Shown here: positions 56,786 through 64,000 of the stretch, in pieces | How the letters are laid out: each line of letters opens with the position of its first letter | Position numbering within the stretch: position 1 is the stretch's first letter | Source of the DNA: Buttiauxella sp. B2 | Lineage (GTDB): Bacteria > Pseudomonadota > Gammaproteobacteria > Enterobacterales > Enterobacteriaceae | DNA length: 64,000 nucleotides | Assembly: GCF_006376615.1 (NCBI RefSeq) | Contig: NZ_VEXQ01000004.1 | Coordinates: forward strand, 124,001-188,000 | Reading direction: 5' to 3' | The notes under the pieces: generated by a model | Database searches by the model: none | The model's input: the letters and a program-made list of their open reading frames with translations, nothing else | Told to the model about the DNA's origin: nothing | Position numbers and translations under genes: made by a program

Positions 56786-58024
56786 ATGAGTATAAAGAAA
56801 AATATTAAAGTATTGGCAGTTGCACAAGTTTTCACTTATTTAATCCCATTACTTCAGTTGCCATATTTAAGTAGAACACTTGACCAGCAAAACTTTGGTT
56901 TAATAATATTTACATTATCATTAACCCAAATGGCAATGATTGTTACTGATTTTGGTTTTGATATTTCAATTGGCAAATATATTGCAAATGGTCAAAGTAA
57001 TAAAAATCATCTTGGGACTTTTCTGTACCAAACAACATTAATCAGGTGTTGTATATTATTGGTTTTTGCAATTGTATTTATTGTGACGGTTTCATATAAA
57101 TCATTTTATTTTAATAGCATACAATATTTTTCTATAGTCTTTGCGGTAGTAGTAGTTAATGCATTTAATTTAAGGTGGTTATTTTACGGGCTAGAAAAAA
57201 TATATATATTCAGCATTATAGTTATAATTTCAAAAGGCTTTTCTTTTGTCTTGGTATACATTTTTATTAGCACAAATAATGACTTAATTAATTACCCTCT
57301 AATTTTATTAGTTCAATCAACTGTGATTACAATAGTTCCATTTTTCATTGTTAATAAATGGGGGGTGAGGTTAATAAAATGTAAAAAAATAGAGATATGG
57401 AATGAGTTTAAACACAGCACTGATTTTTTTATTTCAAGACTTTGTGTGTCTTTGTATTCTTCTGGTTGTAGTGTATTTTTAGGGATGTATGGCACCGGCC
57501 TCCATCAGGTTGCTTTGTATGGTGTAGCAGAGCAGCTATATAAAGCAGGTGTTCAAGTATTTATGCCAGTAGTTACTGCCCTTACGCCATATATGGTTAG
57601 AACAAAAGATTACACCTTTTTCAAGAAAGTTACACTTCTGTTTCTTATTATTGTAACCACCGGTTCATTGATAGGGTTTGTATGGGGAGATGTGATTATA
57701 AAAGTTATTTTTGGCGCTAACTATGTCGAGGCAAAGGGGGTGCTGAATATTTTTATGGTTGTTATTGTTGCCAGCGTATTAGGTATGTTGTTTGGCTACC
57801 CCGCATTAATGCCGCTAAATCTAGAACGCTTTGCAAATATAAGTGTGTATATATCTGGGTTAATTCAGATTCTAATATGGGTATATTTTTACTTTAATCG
57901 ACATCTGATAGATGCAATAAATATGTCTATATCTTACTTGATATGTGACTGGGTAATGTTTTTAATAAGATTCATCATTTTTAATAAAAAACATAATCCA
58001 AACCTTGAGAGAGCGTTTAAATAA
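56786..58024 (+). CDS. wzx: Wzx-type polysaccharide repeat-unit flippase
   Basis: Integral membrane protein of 412 residues with about twelve hydrophobic helices, in the polysaccharide synthase/MATE-like flippase family. The opening is typical (KVLAVAQVFTYLIPLLQLPYLSRTL, quoted in part: YLIPLLQLPYLSRTL). It moves undecaprenyl-linked repeat units to the periplasmic face. Low GC as for most wzx genes. Confidence 0.85.
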   Translation: MSIKKNIKVLAVAQVFTYLIPLLQLPYLSRTLDQQNFGLIIFTLSLTQMAMIVTDFGFDISIGKYIANGQSNKNHLGTFLYQTTLIRCCILLVFAIVFIVTVSYKSFYFNSIQYFSIVFAVVVVNAFNLRWLFYGLEKIYIFSIIVIISKGFSFVLVYIFISTNNDLINYPLILLVQSTVITIVPFFIVNKWGVRLIKCKKIEIWNEFKHSTDFFISRLCVSLYSSGCSVFLGMYGTGLHQVALYGVAEQLYKAGVQVFMPVVTALTPYMVRTKDYTFFKKVTLLFLIIVTTGSLIGFVWGDVIIKVIFGANYVEAKGVLNIFMVVIVASVLGMLFGYPALMPLNLERFANISVYISGLIQILIWVYFYFNRHLIDAINMSISYLICDWVMFLIRFIIFNKKHNPNLERAFK

Positions 58025-58068
58025 ATTTCTTTAAAAATAAAGAAATTCTTTTTTAATTATTAAAGCAG

Positions 58069-59355
58069 ATGAAAGCCATGAATGAAGGCAGAGCATTCAA
58101 TCAAACAAATACGTTATATATGATCTTTTTCATGTATTGGTTGGCTATTTTATTCCCACAGCTACAATTTAGATATGATTTAATACTTGAACAGGCGTTA
58201 ACATTTTTTCTCATCTCATGCTGTATATTTTCTACTATTTCATTTAATATCAGGTTAAATATATTTCATTTTTTAATTATATCTATCTTTATAGTATTGC
58301 TGACTATTTCACTAATTAGAAACTCATTCTCAACTATAATTTTTAATGATTTTTTTGAATTATCTAAACCCATTTATCTCGGCGGTTTTTTTATCCTTTC
58401 ATATTCTGTTAAATGGGGTAGTAATGAGGTTCATGTATTAATCAAGCAAATTTGCTTGGGTCTTGGGGTCTTATGTATTTTTGGAATATTCGAAAGTACG
58501 ACAACCTTAGGAAATGAGATTGGCCACTTTTTATATAAAGATTTAAGGGAAGGTGTGCAGTATAAAGCCGTCGCTTCTTTTATAAGCCCCTACGTTTTTG
58601 CTTCAATTCTTTTAATACCATTATTTATCTATTTTATAAGATTGTTCTGCAATGCTAGTATTTTATCCATTTGCATTTTCGCATTCTTCTTAACAGGTTT
58701 ACTTTTGACTCAAAGTCGGACAGTATTTTTATCATTGATTGCGACTGTGGTTTTATTTACGTTATATATTTTTTGTACATCGCATTTTATCTTTAGACGA
58801 AAATATTTATTATTTATTTCATTTTGTGCTATTGCATTTATTGTTTCCATTCCAGCAATTATAATTTTCATGCAGAACAAACTTGAATATTTATATTCTG
58901 GATTAAATGTGGTAATAACAAACATTTTAGATTTTCATTTTGAGACATTCATTTATTCTTCACCCTCTATATCTCATAGATATGAGCAAATGGTATTTGT
59001 GTTGGAAAACACGGATGTAATACCTCTTATTGGTGCTGGTATTGGGAAAGCATTTTTAATGCCTGAATCATTTTATGCTTTGTATTTATACAGAGTAGGC
59101 ATTATCGGGATAGCTATTCACCTAACTCTTTTATATATCGCATTTAGGAAATGTAAAAAATTAGCCATTAGATTTGCACATGATAAATATCTTCATTGCT
59201 TCTTCATTGCCTTGCAAATGTTTTTATTAAGCTTGCCTTTTTCCTATGCTTCATCAGCTGTTACCGATCAGGTTCGATCTGGGTTTATATTTTATTTGCT
59301 CTTAGGGATGATCTTTAAACTGCATAAGTTAGACGCTGAAGAGAAATTAAGTTAA
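58069..59355 (+). CDS. wzy: Wzy-type polysaccharide polymerase
   Basis: Membrane protein of about 428 residues with ten or more helices and a long periplasmic loop between them (about 275-335). QSRTVFLSL and the loop segment SISHRYEQMVFVLEN resemble the Wzy/O-antigen ligase group. Its place beside wzx and the lack of another polymerase candidate support the assignment; sequence similarity among Wzy proteins is low, so this rests partly on topology. Start could also be ATG 58078. Confidence 0.72.
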   Translation: MKAMNEGRAFNQTNTLYMIFFMYWLAILFPQLQFRYDLILEQALTFFLISCCIFSTISFNIRLNIFHFLIISIFIVLLTISLIRNSFSTIIFNDFFELSKPIYLGGFFILSYSVKWGSNEVHVLIKQICLGLGVLCIFGIFESTTTLGNEIGHFLYKDLREGVQYKAVASFISPYVFASILLIPLFIYFIRLFCNASILSICIFAFFLTGLLLTQSRTVFLSLIATVVLFTLYIFCTSHFIFRRKYLLFISFCAIAFIVSIPAIIIFMQNKLEYLYSGLNVVITNILDFHFETFIYSSPSISHRYEQMVFVLENTDVIPLIGAGIGKAFLMPESFYALYLYRVGIIGIAIHLTLLYIAFRKCKKLAIRFAHDKYLHCFFIALQMFLLSLPFSYASSAVTDQVRSGFIFYLLLGMIFKLHKLDAEEKLS

Positions 59356-59372
59356 TTTTTGAGACTATTTTA

Positions 59373-60599
59373 ATGAAAAGATATTATAAAAATTTTATTC
59401 GTGTAATATTTATTTTCTTTATAGGTTACCCTCTTTTTTTCTTAAGCCATTTTGTTCCTAGAAATAAAAAAAGTTGGGTAATAGGAAGCAGTCATGGCTT
59501 TCGTGATAATGCAAAATATTTTTACATAGACTCTCTTAAATACAAAGATATTAAGTGTTACTGGGTTGCAAATGATAGTGAAATATTTGATTTTTTGAAG
59601 AGCAAATCCCTCTGCGTTGTAAGGAAAAATAGCTTTAAAGGGGTCTTTGTTTGCTTAACATCTAAAGTGTATGTATATGATTATAGTTTGCTAGATATTA
59701 ATTTATGGACTTCTGGCCGGAGTGTGAAAATAAATCTATGGCATGGGGTTGGAATTAAAAAAATTCAGCATGCTATAAAAACTGGTAGAAGTGCTAAATT
59801 TTTTGAGAAAAAAAATTGGATTTTTAGAGTCTTACTACCACAAAATTTTATTAAACCTGATTTGTTTTTATCTACATCTGAGATGATGGATAATCATTTT
59901 TGTGATTCATTTGATATAAATAAAGAAAGGATAATGAATGCCATTTACCCTAGATGTTCGATCTTCGATAAAGATGAGATTTCTTTAAAAGATCATATAA
60001 AATTATTTATGCCAGAGCACTTAAGTACTTTCGAACAACTGGGTAAATATTCTAAGGTATATATATATATGCCTACTTGGCGAGACTCTGGGAAGGATAT
60101 ATTTTTAGAGTCTGGATTGGATTTAAATGAAGTTAATTCCATTTTGAAAGCTAAAGGGCAAATTTTTTTATTAAAGCTGCATCCTAATACAGTTGTTTCT
60201 AAGGCTATTCATGCTGGAGTATTTAGCAATATAATTTTGCTTGATAAAGGGGTTGATATTTATCCTTTTCTGCCAAAGTGTGATGTGTTAATAACGGACT
60301 ATTCCTCAATATACTATGATTTTATTTTGATGAATAATAAAAAAGTAATTTTTTTCTTATATGATTTTGAATTCTATAAGGCTCATGAGAGAGATTTGGC
60401 ATTCGACTTTGATGAGTATACTTCAGGTTTGAAAATTTATAATAGTGAGCAACTCTTAGAAGCCCTTAAACAAGAAAATAACATCATATATAGAGACTCT
60501 AGTGAGATTAAAAAATATTTTTGGGGAAAGTCAAAAGGAAATTGTAGCAAAATTGTTAGGGATTATGTTTTTTTTAATAAAAAGCCAAATAACAATTAA
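59373..60599 (+). CDS. CDP-glycerol/CDP-ribitol phosphotransferase family protein (TagF/TarL-like)
   Basis: Protein of 408 residues in the Glyphos_transf family, which transfers polyol phosphate from a CDP-polyol, as in wall teichoic acid synthesis and in Haemophilus capsule Bcs3/Acs3. One N-terminal hydrophobic segment (about 9-28) suggests membrane association. Family motifs: LWHGVGIKKIQ (catalytic His), YMPTWRDSG, LLKLHPN (second His) and DVLITDYSSIYYDF. With the CDP-ribitol synthase two genes upstream, ribitol phosphate is the probable group transferred; whether it builds the backbone or a side branch is unknown. Confidence 0.85.
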   Translation: MKRYYKNFIRVIFIFFIGYPLFFLSHFVPRNKKSWVIGSSHGFRDNAKYFYIDSLKYKDIKCYWVANDSEIFDFLKSKSLCVVRKNSFKGVFVCLTSKVYVYDYSLLDINLWTSGRSVKINLWHGVGIKKIQHAIKTGRSAKFFEKKNWIFRVLLPQNFIKPDLFLSTSEMMDNHFCDSFDINKERIMNAIYPRCSIFDKDEISLKDHIKLFMPEHLSTFEQLGKYSKVYIYMPTWRDSGKDIFLESGLDLNEVNSILKAKGQIFLLKLHPNTVVSKAIHAGVFSNIILLDKGVDIYPFLPKCDVLITDYSSIYYDFILMNNKKVIFFLYDFEFYKAHERDLAFDFDEYTSGLKIYNSEQLLEALKQENNIIYRDSSEIKKYFWGKSKGNCSKIVRDYVFFNKKPNNN

Positions 60600-60659
60600 T
60601 TTCATTTTTAATTATACAAAATACGATATGGAAATTTAAATTTTCATTTAATATTAATT

Positions 60660-60690
60660 AGAGTTTATTTTCTATGGGAGAATAAACTCT
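60660..60690. other. AT-rich hairpin between capsule genes
   Basis: AGAGTTTATT (60660-60669) pairs with AATAAACTCT (60681-60690), with three further inner pairs, no T tract after it. It lies 20 bases before the second glycosyltransferase gene, in the only sizeable gap of the serotype region. Confidence 0.55.
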
Positions 60691-60709
60691 AGCTCAGAAT
60701 GAGTGATGA

Positions 60710-61498
60710 ATGGATAATAACACTTGTTTATATGAAGAAATAAAGGTTAGTATAATTACACCAAGTTTTAACTCCAAAAAAACCCTTTTAAATACCTATC
60801 AGTCTATTTTGGCGCAGACGCATAAAAACTGGGAATGGATAATTGTTGATGATTTCTCAACCGATTCTACTCGAGAAATTCTAACTGAAATATACCTAAA
60901 TGAACGAGATAGAGTTAAAGTTTTTTATAATGAAAAAAATCTAGGGGCCGCGGCGTCACGAAACTATGCACTTCAGCATGTGCAGGGCGATTTTATTGCT
61001 TTCATCGATAGTGATGATAAATGGATGCCGCAAAAATTACAAAAGCAGATTGCTTTTATGAATCTAGATTTGAAGATAAATTTTTGCTTTACTGCTTTTG
61101 AACTAATTGATTCTAAAGATAAAAAATTAGGTAAGATTATTGATCTGCAAGGTGACGGTTATAGTTTCTCTTATGAAGATATGCTTAAAAAGAAAGCAAC
61201 CCTGGGCTGTTCGACGGTAATGCTTAGAAATAATGTCTTCAAGGATTTATTGATGCCTATTATTGTTGCTGGCGAAGATTACGCTTTATGGTTAAAATTA
61301 TTAAAAACTGATAATAAAGCTTATCTATTAAGTGATGTCCTTGCGCAGTATAGAATTCTTCCTGGCTCTTTATCTAGGAATAAATTTAAAAAATCAAAAA
61401 AACAATGGCAGGTTTATAGAAACATAGAAAAACTTTCATTTTTTAACTCTCTGAATTGTTTCACGTCTTATGCTTGGCGAGCAGTAGTTAGAAGATAG
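60710..61498 (+). CDS. Glycosyltransferase family 2
   Basis: GT-A glycosyltransferase of 262 residues. It begins VSIITPSFNSKKTLLNTYQS, with IIVDDFSTDSTREIL, the metal-binding FIDSDDKWMP (near residue 100) and the acidic GEDYALWLKLL (near 190), as in many O-antigen and capsule transferases. It is the last AT-rich serotype gene; a terminator and the gfc genes follow. Specificity unknown. Confidence 0.88.
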   Translation: MDNNTCLYEEIKVSIITPSFNSKKTLLNTYQSILAQTHKNWEWIIVDDFSTDSTREILTEIYLNERDRVKVFYNEKNLGAAASRNYALQHVQGDFIAFIDSDDKWMPQKLQKQIAFMNLDLKINFCFTAFELIDSKDKKLGKIIDLQGDGYSFSYEDMLKKKATLGCSTVMLRNNVFKDLLMPIIVAGEDYALWLKLLKTDNKAYLLSDVLAQYRILPGSLSRNKFKKSKKQWQVYRNIEKLSFFNSLNCFTSYAWRAVVRR

Positions 61499-61555
61499 TT
61501 CGCCTCTAATATTATTTATGAGTAATATACTGATTTGTTTTCCGTTGTAACCCCT

Positions 61556-61581
61556 CCTCCATTTAATATGGTGGCTTTTTC
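61556..61581 (+). terminator. Terminator at the end of the serotype region
   Basis: CCTCCAT (61556-61562) pairs with ATGGTGG (61568-61574) with one mismatch, then CTTTTTC. Confidence 0.7.
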
Positions 61582-61636
61582 AATCTATTTACGGTTTTTA
61601 AGTAGCCATATCATGTATTACCCACATGGCACTCTT

Positions 61637-61665
61637 TGTACTTAGTATTTATCTGTACTTAATAC
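61637..61665 (+). promoter_or_regulatory. Direct repeat upstream of gfcA
   Basis: TGTACTTAGTAT (61637-61648) and TGTACTTAATAC (61654-61665) agree at 10 of 12 bases with a 17-base period, 67 bases before gfcA. The regulator is unknown. Confidence 0.45.
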
Positions 61666-61731
61666 CCTTCCCTGCGTGGAATTTATTTCACTAGGGAAAT
61701 ACACCAATGAAACAATAACCGAGGACTTTAA

Positions 61732-62007
61732 ATGAAAATGAGTAAATTATGTGCGCTGATGCTGTGTGCTCTGGCAGCACCTATGGCTTCCATGGCTGCG
61801 ACTGAAACTGCAGCAGCGGGAACTACAGGCACAACTGGTACTGCAGCGGGTACTTCTACCGTTGCCGCTGGTATGGCAACAGGCACTGGTGTTGCTATCG
61901 GTGTTGGTACTGTTGGTGCAATTGCTATTACTGCTGCAGTAGTAAGCAATAACCGTGGTGGCAGCAACGGTGGCACCAGCACCAGCACTACTACCTCCAC
62001 GCGCTAA
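61732..62007 (+). CDS. gfcA: GfcA/YjbE-like small exported protein
   Basis: 91 residues: signal peptide (1-22, ends SMAATE), then a Thr/Gly/Ala-rich region (TAAAGTTGTTGTAAGTSTVA), a hydrophobic stretch (about 48-66) and a Ser/Thr tail ending STTTSTR, close to the ending of E. coli GfcA (YmcD). It is the first gene of the group 4 capsule operon type; biochemical role unknown. GAGGA lies 7 bases before the ATG. A hairpin with T tract separates it from gfcB. Confidence 0.8.
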   Translation: MKMSKLCALMLCALAAPMASMAATETAAAGTTGTTGTAAGTSTVAAGMATGTGVAIGVGTVGAIAITAAVVSNNRGGSNGGTSTSTTTSTR

Positions 62008-62022
62008 TTCCTTTCCTTATAC

Positions 62023-62051
62023 ATGGGGTTCTTTTCGAGCCCCATTTTTTT
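62023..62051 (+). terminator. Attenuator hairpin between gfcA and gfcB
   Basis: ATGGGGTTC pairs with GAGCCCCAT (62023-62031 with 62037-62045, one G-T pair), loop TTTTC, followed by a seven-base T tract. It would make gfcA mRNA more abundant than gfcBCD. Confidence 0.82.
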
Positions 62052-62071
62052 GCCAGCTTACGGCGTCTAAT

Positions 62072-62716
62072 ATGTATAAAAAAATATGCCTGGCCTGCGC
62101 GGTTATTTTGCTCAGCGCTTGTAGCCAATATCGCCCTGGTTTTGTTTATCAGACTATTACACAGTCTTTAACTTCGCAGGATGCGGATATCGATAGCAAT
62201 AAAGTCGCTCGCGTCCCCTATGCTTCTATGTCACTTAAAGTGGATGACGGCCCACTGGCATTTATCATACTGGCGTGGAATGAAAACAATATTCAGAAAT
62301 GGCTTACGGCCGATTCTAAAATGGTTGCCACCCGTCATGGGCGCATTATTAAAACCATCGGTTTCCCGGATAATTTGCTGACCCTTGAAAACGCTTCACC
62401 CGATCCGTTAACAAACCCGTTAACGATTCAGGAAGGGCTGAAGTGGAAATCACAAACGCAATGGCAGAAAGAGTCCTTCCATGCCGCATCAGTCACTTCA
62501 CGTTTCCACTGGGCAGGCACGGAAGAGTTCACAGTGCTTGGCGCCACCCGCAATTACCGCCTGCTCGAAGAGCACGTTACAGCTGAAATAGACGGTGCCA
62601 GTTATACCCAGCGTTACTGGGTTGATGCACAAACCGGCCAGATAGTTCACAGCGAACAAACCCTGCATCCTCACGGCCAGGTGTGGTCACTCACTCTACT
62701 CAAACCCTGGTCTTGA
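62072..62716 (+). CDS. gfcB: GfcB/YjbF-family lipoprotein
   Basis: Lipoprotein of 214 residues: signal peptide, lipobox LLSAC with Cys17, then a domain matching the YjbF/GfcB family (WLTADSKMVATRHGRIIKT, then WVDAQTGQIVHSEQ). Probably anchored in the outer membrane facing the periplasm and needed for capsule assembly. The start is set by the signal peptide; the frame open to 61955 reads through the hairpin. It overlaps gfcC (TGATG). Confidence 0.87.
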   Translation: MYKKICLACAVILLSACSQYRPGFVYQTITQSLTSQDADIDSNKVARVPYASMSLKVDDGPLAFIILAWNENNIQKWLTADSKMVATRHGRIIKTIGFPDNLLTLENASPDPLTNPLTIQEGLKWKSQTQWQKESFHAASVTSRFHWAGTEEFTVLGATRNYRLLEEHVTAEIDGASYTQRYWVDAQTGQIVHSEQTLHPHGQVWSLTLLKPWS

Positions 62717-63465
62717 TGATGAAACCTCTATTGCTCGCCGCCACTCTGCTGGCGGTCGCCCCGTTGAGTTACAGCCAGGGGCAAGTCACCCTTATTTGTC
62801 AGCCCGCTTGTTCCACAGCAACCGTTAACGCTAACGACTTGAGCGAGTTGGTCACTAACCCAGTGCTGCCTGCCGGTATCGACTGGCGCGCAGCACAGCT
62901 TTCCACACCGTTAAGCGATGCACACCAGCAACAGCGTCAGCAGCAGCTGGTCGCAAAACTTGCAACGCTTGCCGATCAGTTGCGCGCGCAGGGTGATTAC
63001 CTCCAGGCGCAACGCATTAATGTATTACACCAGCGTATTGCAGGGCTAAAAGTAGTTGGTGCGTATCCGTTGTCGCTGGACCCGGACGTAGTACGTCTAA
63101 AGCCTGAGTTTTCGCCAAAGCTTGCTGGTGATTATCGTCTGTACATCAGCACTGTTCCCCAGCGCGATCTGAATTTGTGGAACAGTTCGCGCACTACGGT
63201 GGCCTGGGTTGCAGGCCAGCAGACTTCCGCCTATGTGGACGTTGACCAACAGCAGCCGGGTATCGATGCAGATACCGTCACGGTAATCGCGCCAGACGGC
63301 ACAACGGAGACGGTTGCCACGGGTTACTGGAATCGTCGCTACCATGAGCCACAGCCCGGCAGCCAGATTTGGTTGAACCTGCAAACCTCCGCATTACCGC
63401 AGGGTTATCAAACCCTGAACCAGGACATCATCCACTTGCTTATACAACGGACTGTCGCACCATGA
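62716..63465 (+). CDS. gfcC: GfcC/YjbG-family periplasmic capsule protein
   Basis: Periplasmic protein of 249 residues (E. coli GfcC 248) with signal peptide (1-20, ending LSYSQG). It keeps [11 protein letters not shown], a DYRLYI-type strand, [19 protein letters not shown] and [10 protein letters not shown] as in GfcC, whose fold resembles the beta-grasp domains of Wza. Translation is coupled to gfcB and to gfcD (ATGA overlap). Confidence 0.88.
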   Translation: MMKPLLLAATLLAVAPLSYSQGQVTLICQPACSTATVNANDLSELVTNPVLPAGIDWRAAQLSTPLSDAHQQQRQQQLVAKLATLADQLRAQGDYLQAQRINVLHQRIAGLKVVGAYPLSLDPDVVRLKPEFSPKLAGDYRLYISTVPQRDLNLWNSSRTTVAWVAGQQTSAYVDVDQQQPGIDADTVTVIAPDGTTETVATGYWNRRYHEPQPGSQIWLNLQTSALPQGYQTLNQDIIHLLIQRTVAP

Positions 63466-64000
63466 AGCTCACTACTCTCGGTTCTATGATTGCGCTGTCT
63501 CTTGGCGGCTTTAGTACTGCTGCCAACGCCAACTGGGGCACACCGTTGTACACCCCTTATGTCACACCTTCTCAGTCAGACTTTGGCGGTGTCGGGTTGC
63601 TGCAAACACCTACCGCGCGCATGGCACCTTCTGGGGATTTCAGCGTGAACTATCGCGATAACGATCAGTATCGTTTCTGGTCGTTATCGCTGCAGTTAAT
63701 GCCCTGGCTGGAAACGACTATTCGTTACAGCGATGTGCGTACTCGCCGTTACGGGGCAGAAGATTTTAGTGGCGACCAAACCTATAAAGATAAAGCCATT
63801 GATCTCAAAGCCCGCCTGTGGGAAGAAACGCGCTGGACACCAGATATATCGCTCGGATTCAGAGATATTGGCGGTACCGGGCTGTTTGACAGCGAATATC
63901 TGGTTGCCACCAAAGCGGTTGGGCCGTTTGATTTATCTCTCGGCATGGGCTGGGGTTATGTTGCCAATAGCGGCAATATCACCAACCCATTGTGCAAAGC
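63462..64000 (+). CDS. gfcD: GfcD/YjbH-family outer-membrane protein (3' end outside window)
   Basis: The first 179 codons of an open frame that continues past the window. Signal peptide ([20 protein letters not shown]), then [19 protein letters not shown] and alternating beta-strand sequence ([34 protein letters not shown]) typical of the YjbH/GfcD outer-membrane barrel family of about 700 residues. Starts in the gfcC stop codon (ATGA). Probable role in capsule secretion. Confidence 0.88.
   Translation, partial: MKLTTLGSMIALSLGGFSTAANANWGTPLYTPYVTPSQSDFGGVGLLQTPTARMAPSGDFSVNYRDNDQYRFWSLSLQLMPWLETTIRYSDVRTRRYGAEDFSGDQTYKDKAIDLKARLWEETRWTPDISLGFRDIGGTGLFDSEYLVATKAVGPFDLSLGMGWGYVANSGNITNPLCK

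Noticed and set aside
61728-62000. 90-codon Val/Pro/Ala-rich frame antisense to gfcA
   Set aside because: Mirror of the repetitive Thr/Gly/Ala codons of gfcA, which has the signal peptide, ribosome site and family match.
1-64000. CRISPR arrays, tRNA/rRNA genes, insertion sequences, prophage or integrase genes
   Set aside because: None was seen on reading either strand; the repeats found are ERIC-type elements and single hairpins.

Overview
The window is chromosomal DNA of a member of the Enterobacteriaceae. The evidence is the E. coli-like block yiaG, glyS-glyQ-ysaB-wecH, xylBA/xylFGHR, bax-malS-avtA, together with a formate hydrogenlyase locus, ERIC-type repeats and a group-4-like capsule locus. 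Moderate base composition and the mix of a urea carboxylase gene with a Sec-free fdhF suggest a genus outside Escherichia (Buttiauxella/Kluyvera-like is a guess). No rRNA, tRNA, CRISPR array, transposase or phage gene was seen.

Layout. 1-5.6 kb: 3' part of a urea carboxylase gene, an aromatic-acid MFS transporter behind two PcaR-like operators, yiaG and a UspF-like stress protein. 5.6-10.9 kb (minus strand): a Tsr-like chemoreceptor with a FliA promoter, glyS, glyQ, ysaB. 11-13.6 kb: wecH and a coupled cysteine hydrolase/GlxA-type regulator pair. 13.7-22 kb: complete xylose regulon. 22-26.7 kb: bax, malS with MalT boxes, avtA.

26.7-47.2 kb is one hydrogen-metabolism supercluster. On the minus strand it holds hycABCDEFG, a hycH-hycI fusion, hydN, fdhF, hypF and a nickel permease; diverging from it are hypABCDE and fhlA. 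It holds everything needed to make formate hydrogenlyase: electron-input enzyme, Fe-S carriers, membrane arm, NiFe hydrogenase, maturation factors, nickel uptake and the sigma54 activator, with matching -24/-12 promoters. Two points stand out. FdhF has cysteine where E. coli has selenocysteine. An ERIC element has joined hycH and hycI in frame, removing the hycH stop and the hycI start, so the two HycE-maturation proteins are encoded as one polypeptide.

47.2-49.5 kb: yajD, a Nudix pseudogene that has lost its catalytic box, and about 1.4 kb of AT-rich DNA without genes. 49.3-64 kb: a polysaccharide export locus. A sigma70-like promoter and an ops (RfaH) element precede a WecA-type initiating transferase, wza-wzb-wzc, then six AT-rich, probably transferred serotype genes (glycosyltransferase, Bcs1-type CDP-ribitol synthase, Wzx, Wzy, TagF/TarL-like polyol-phosphate transferase, second glycosyltransferase), and finally gfcABCD, the last cut by the window end. 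The content predicts a ribitol-phosphate-containing capsule assembled by the Wzx/Wzy route.
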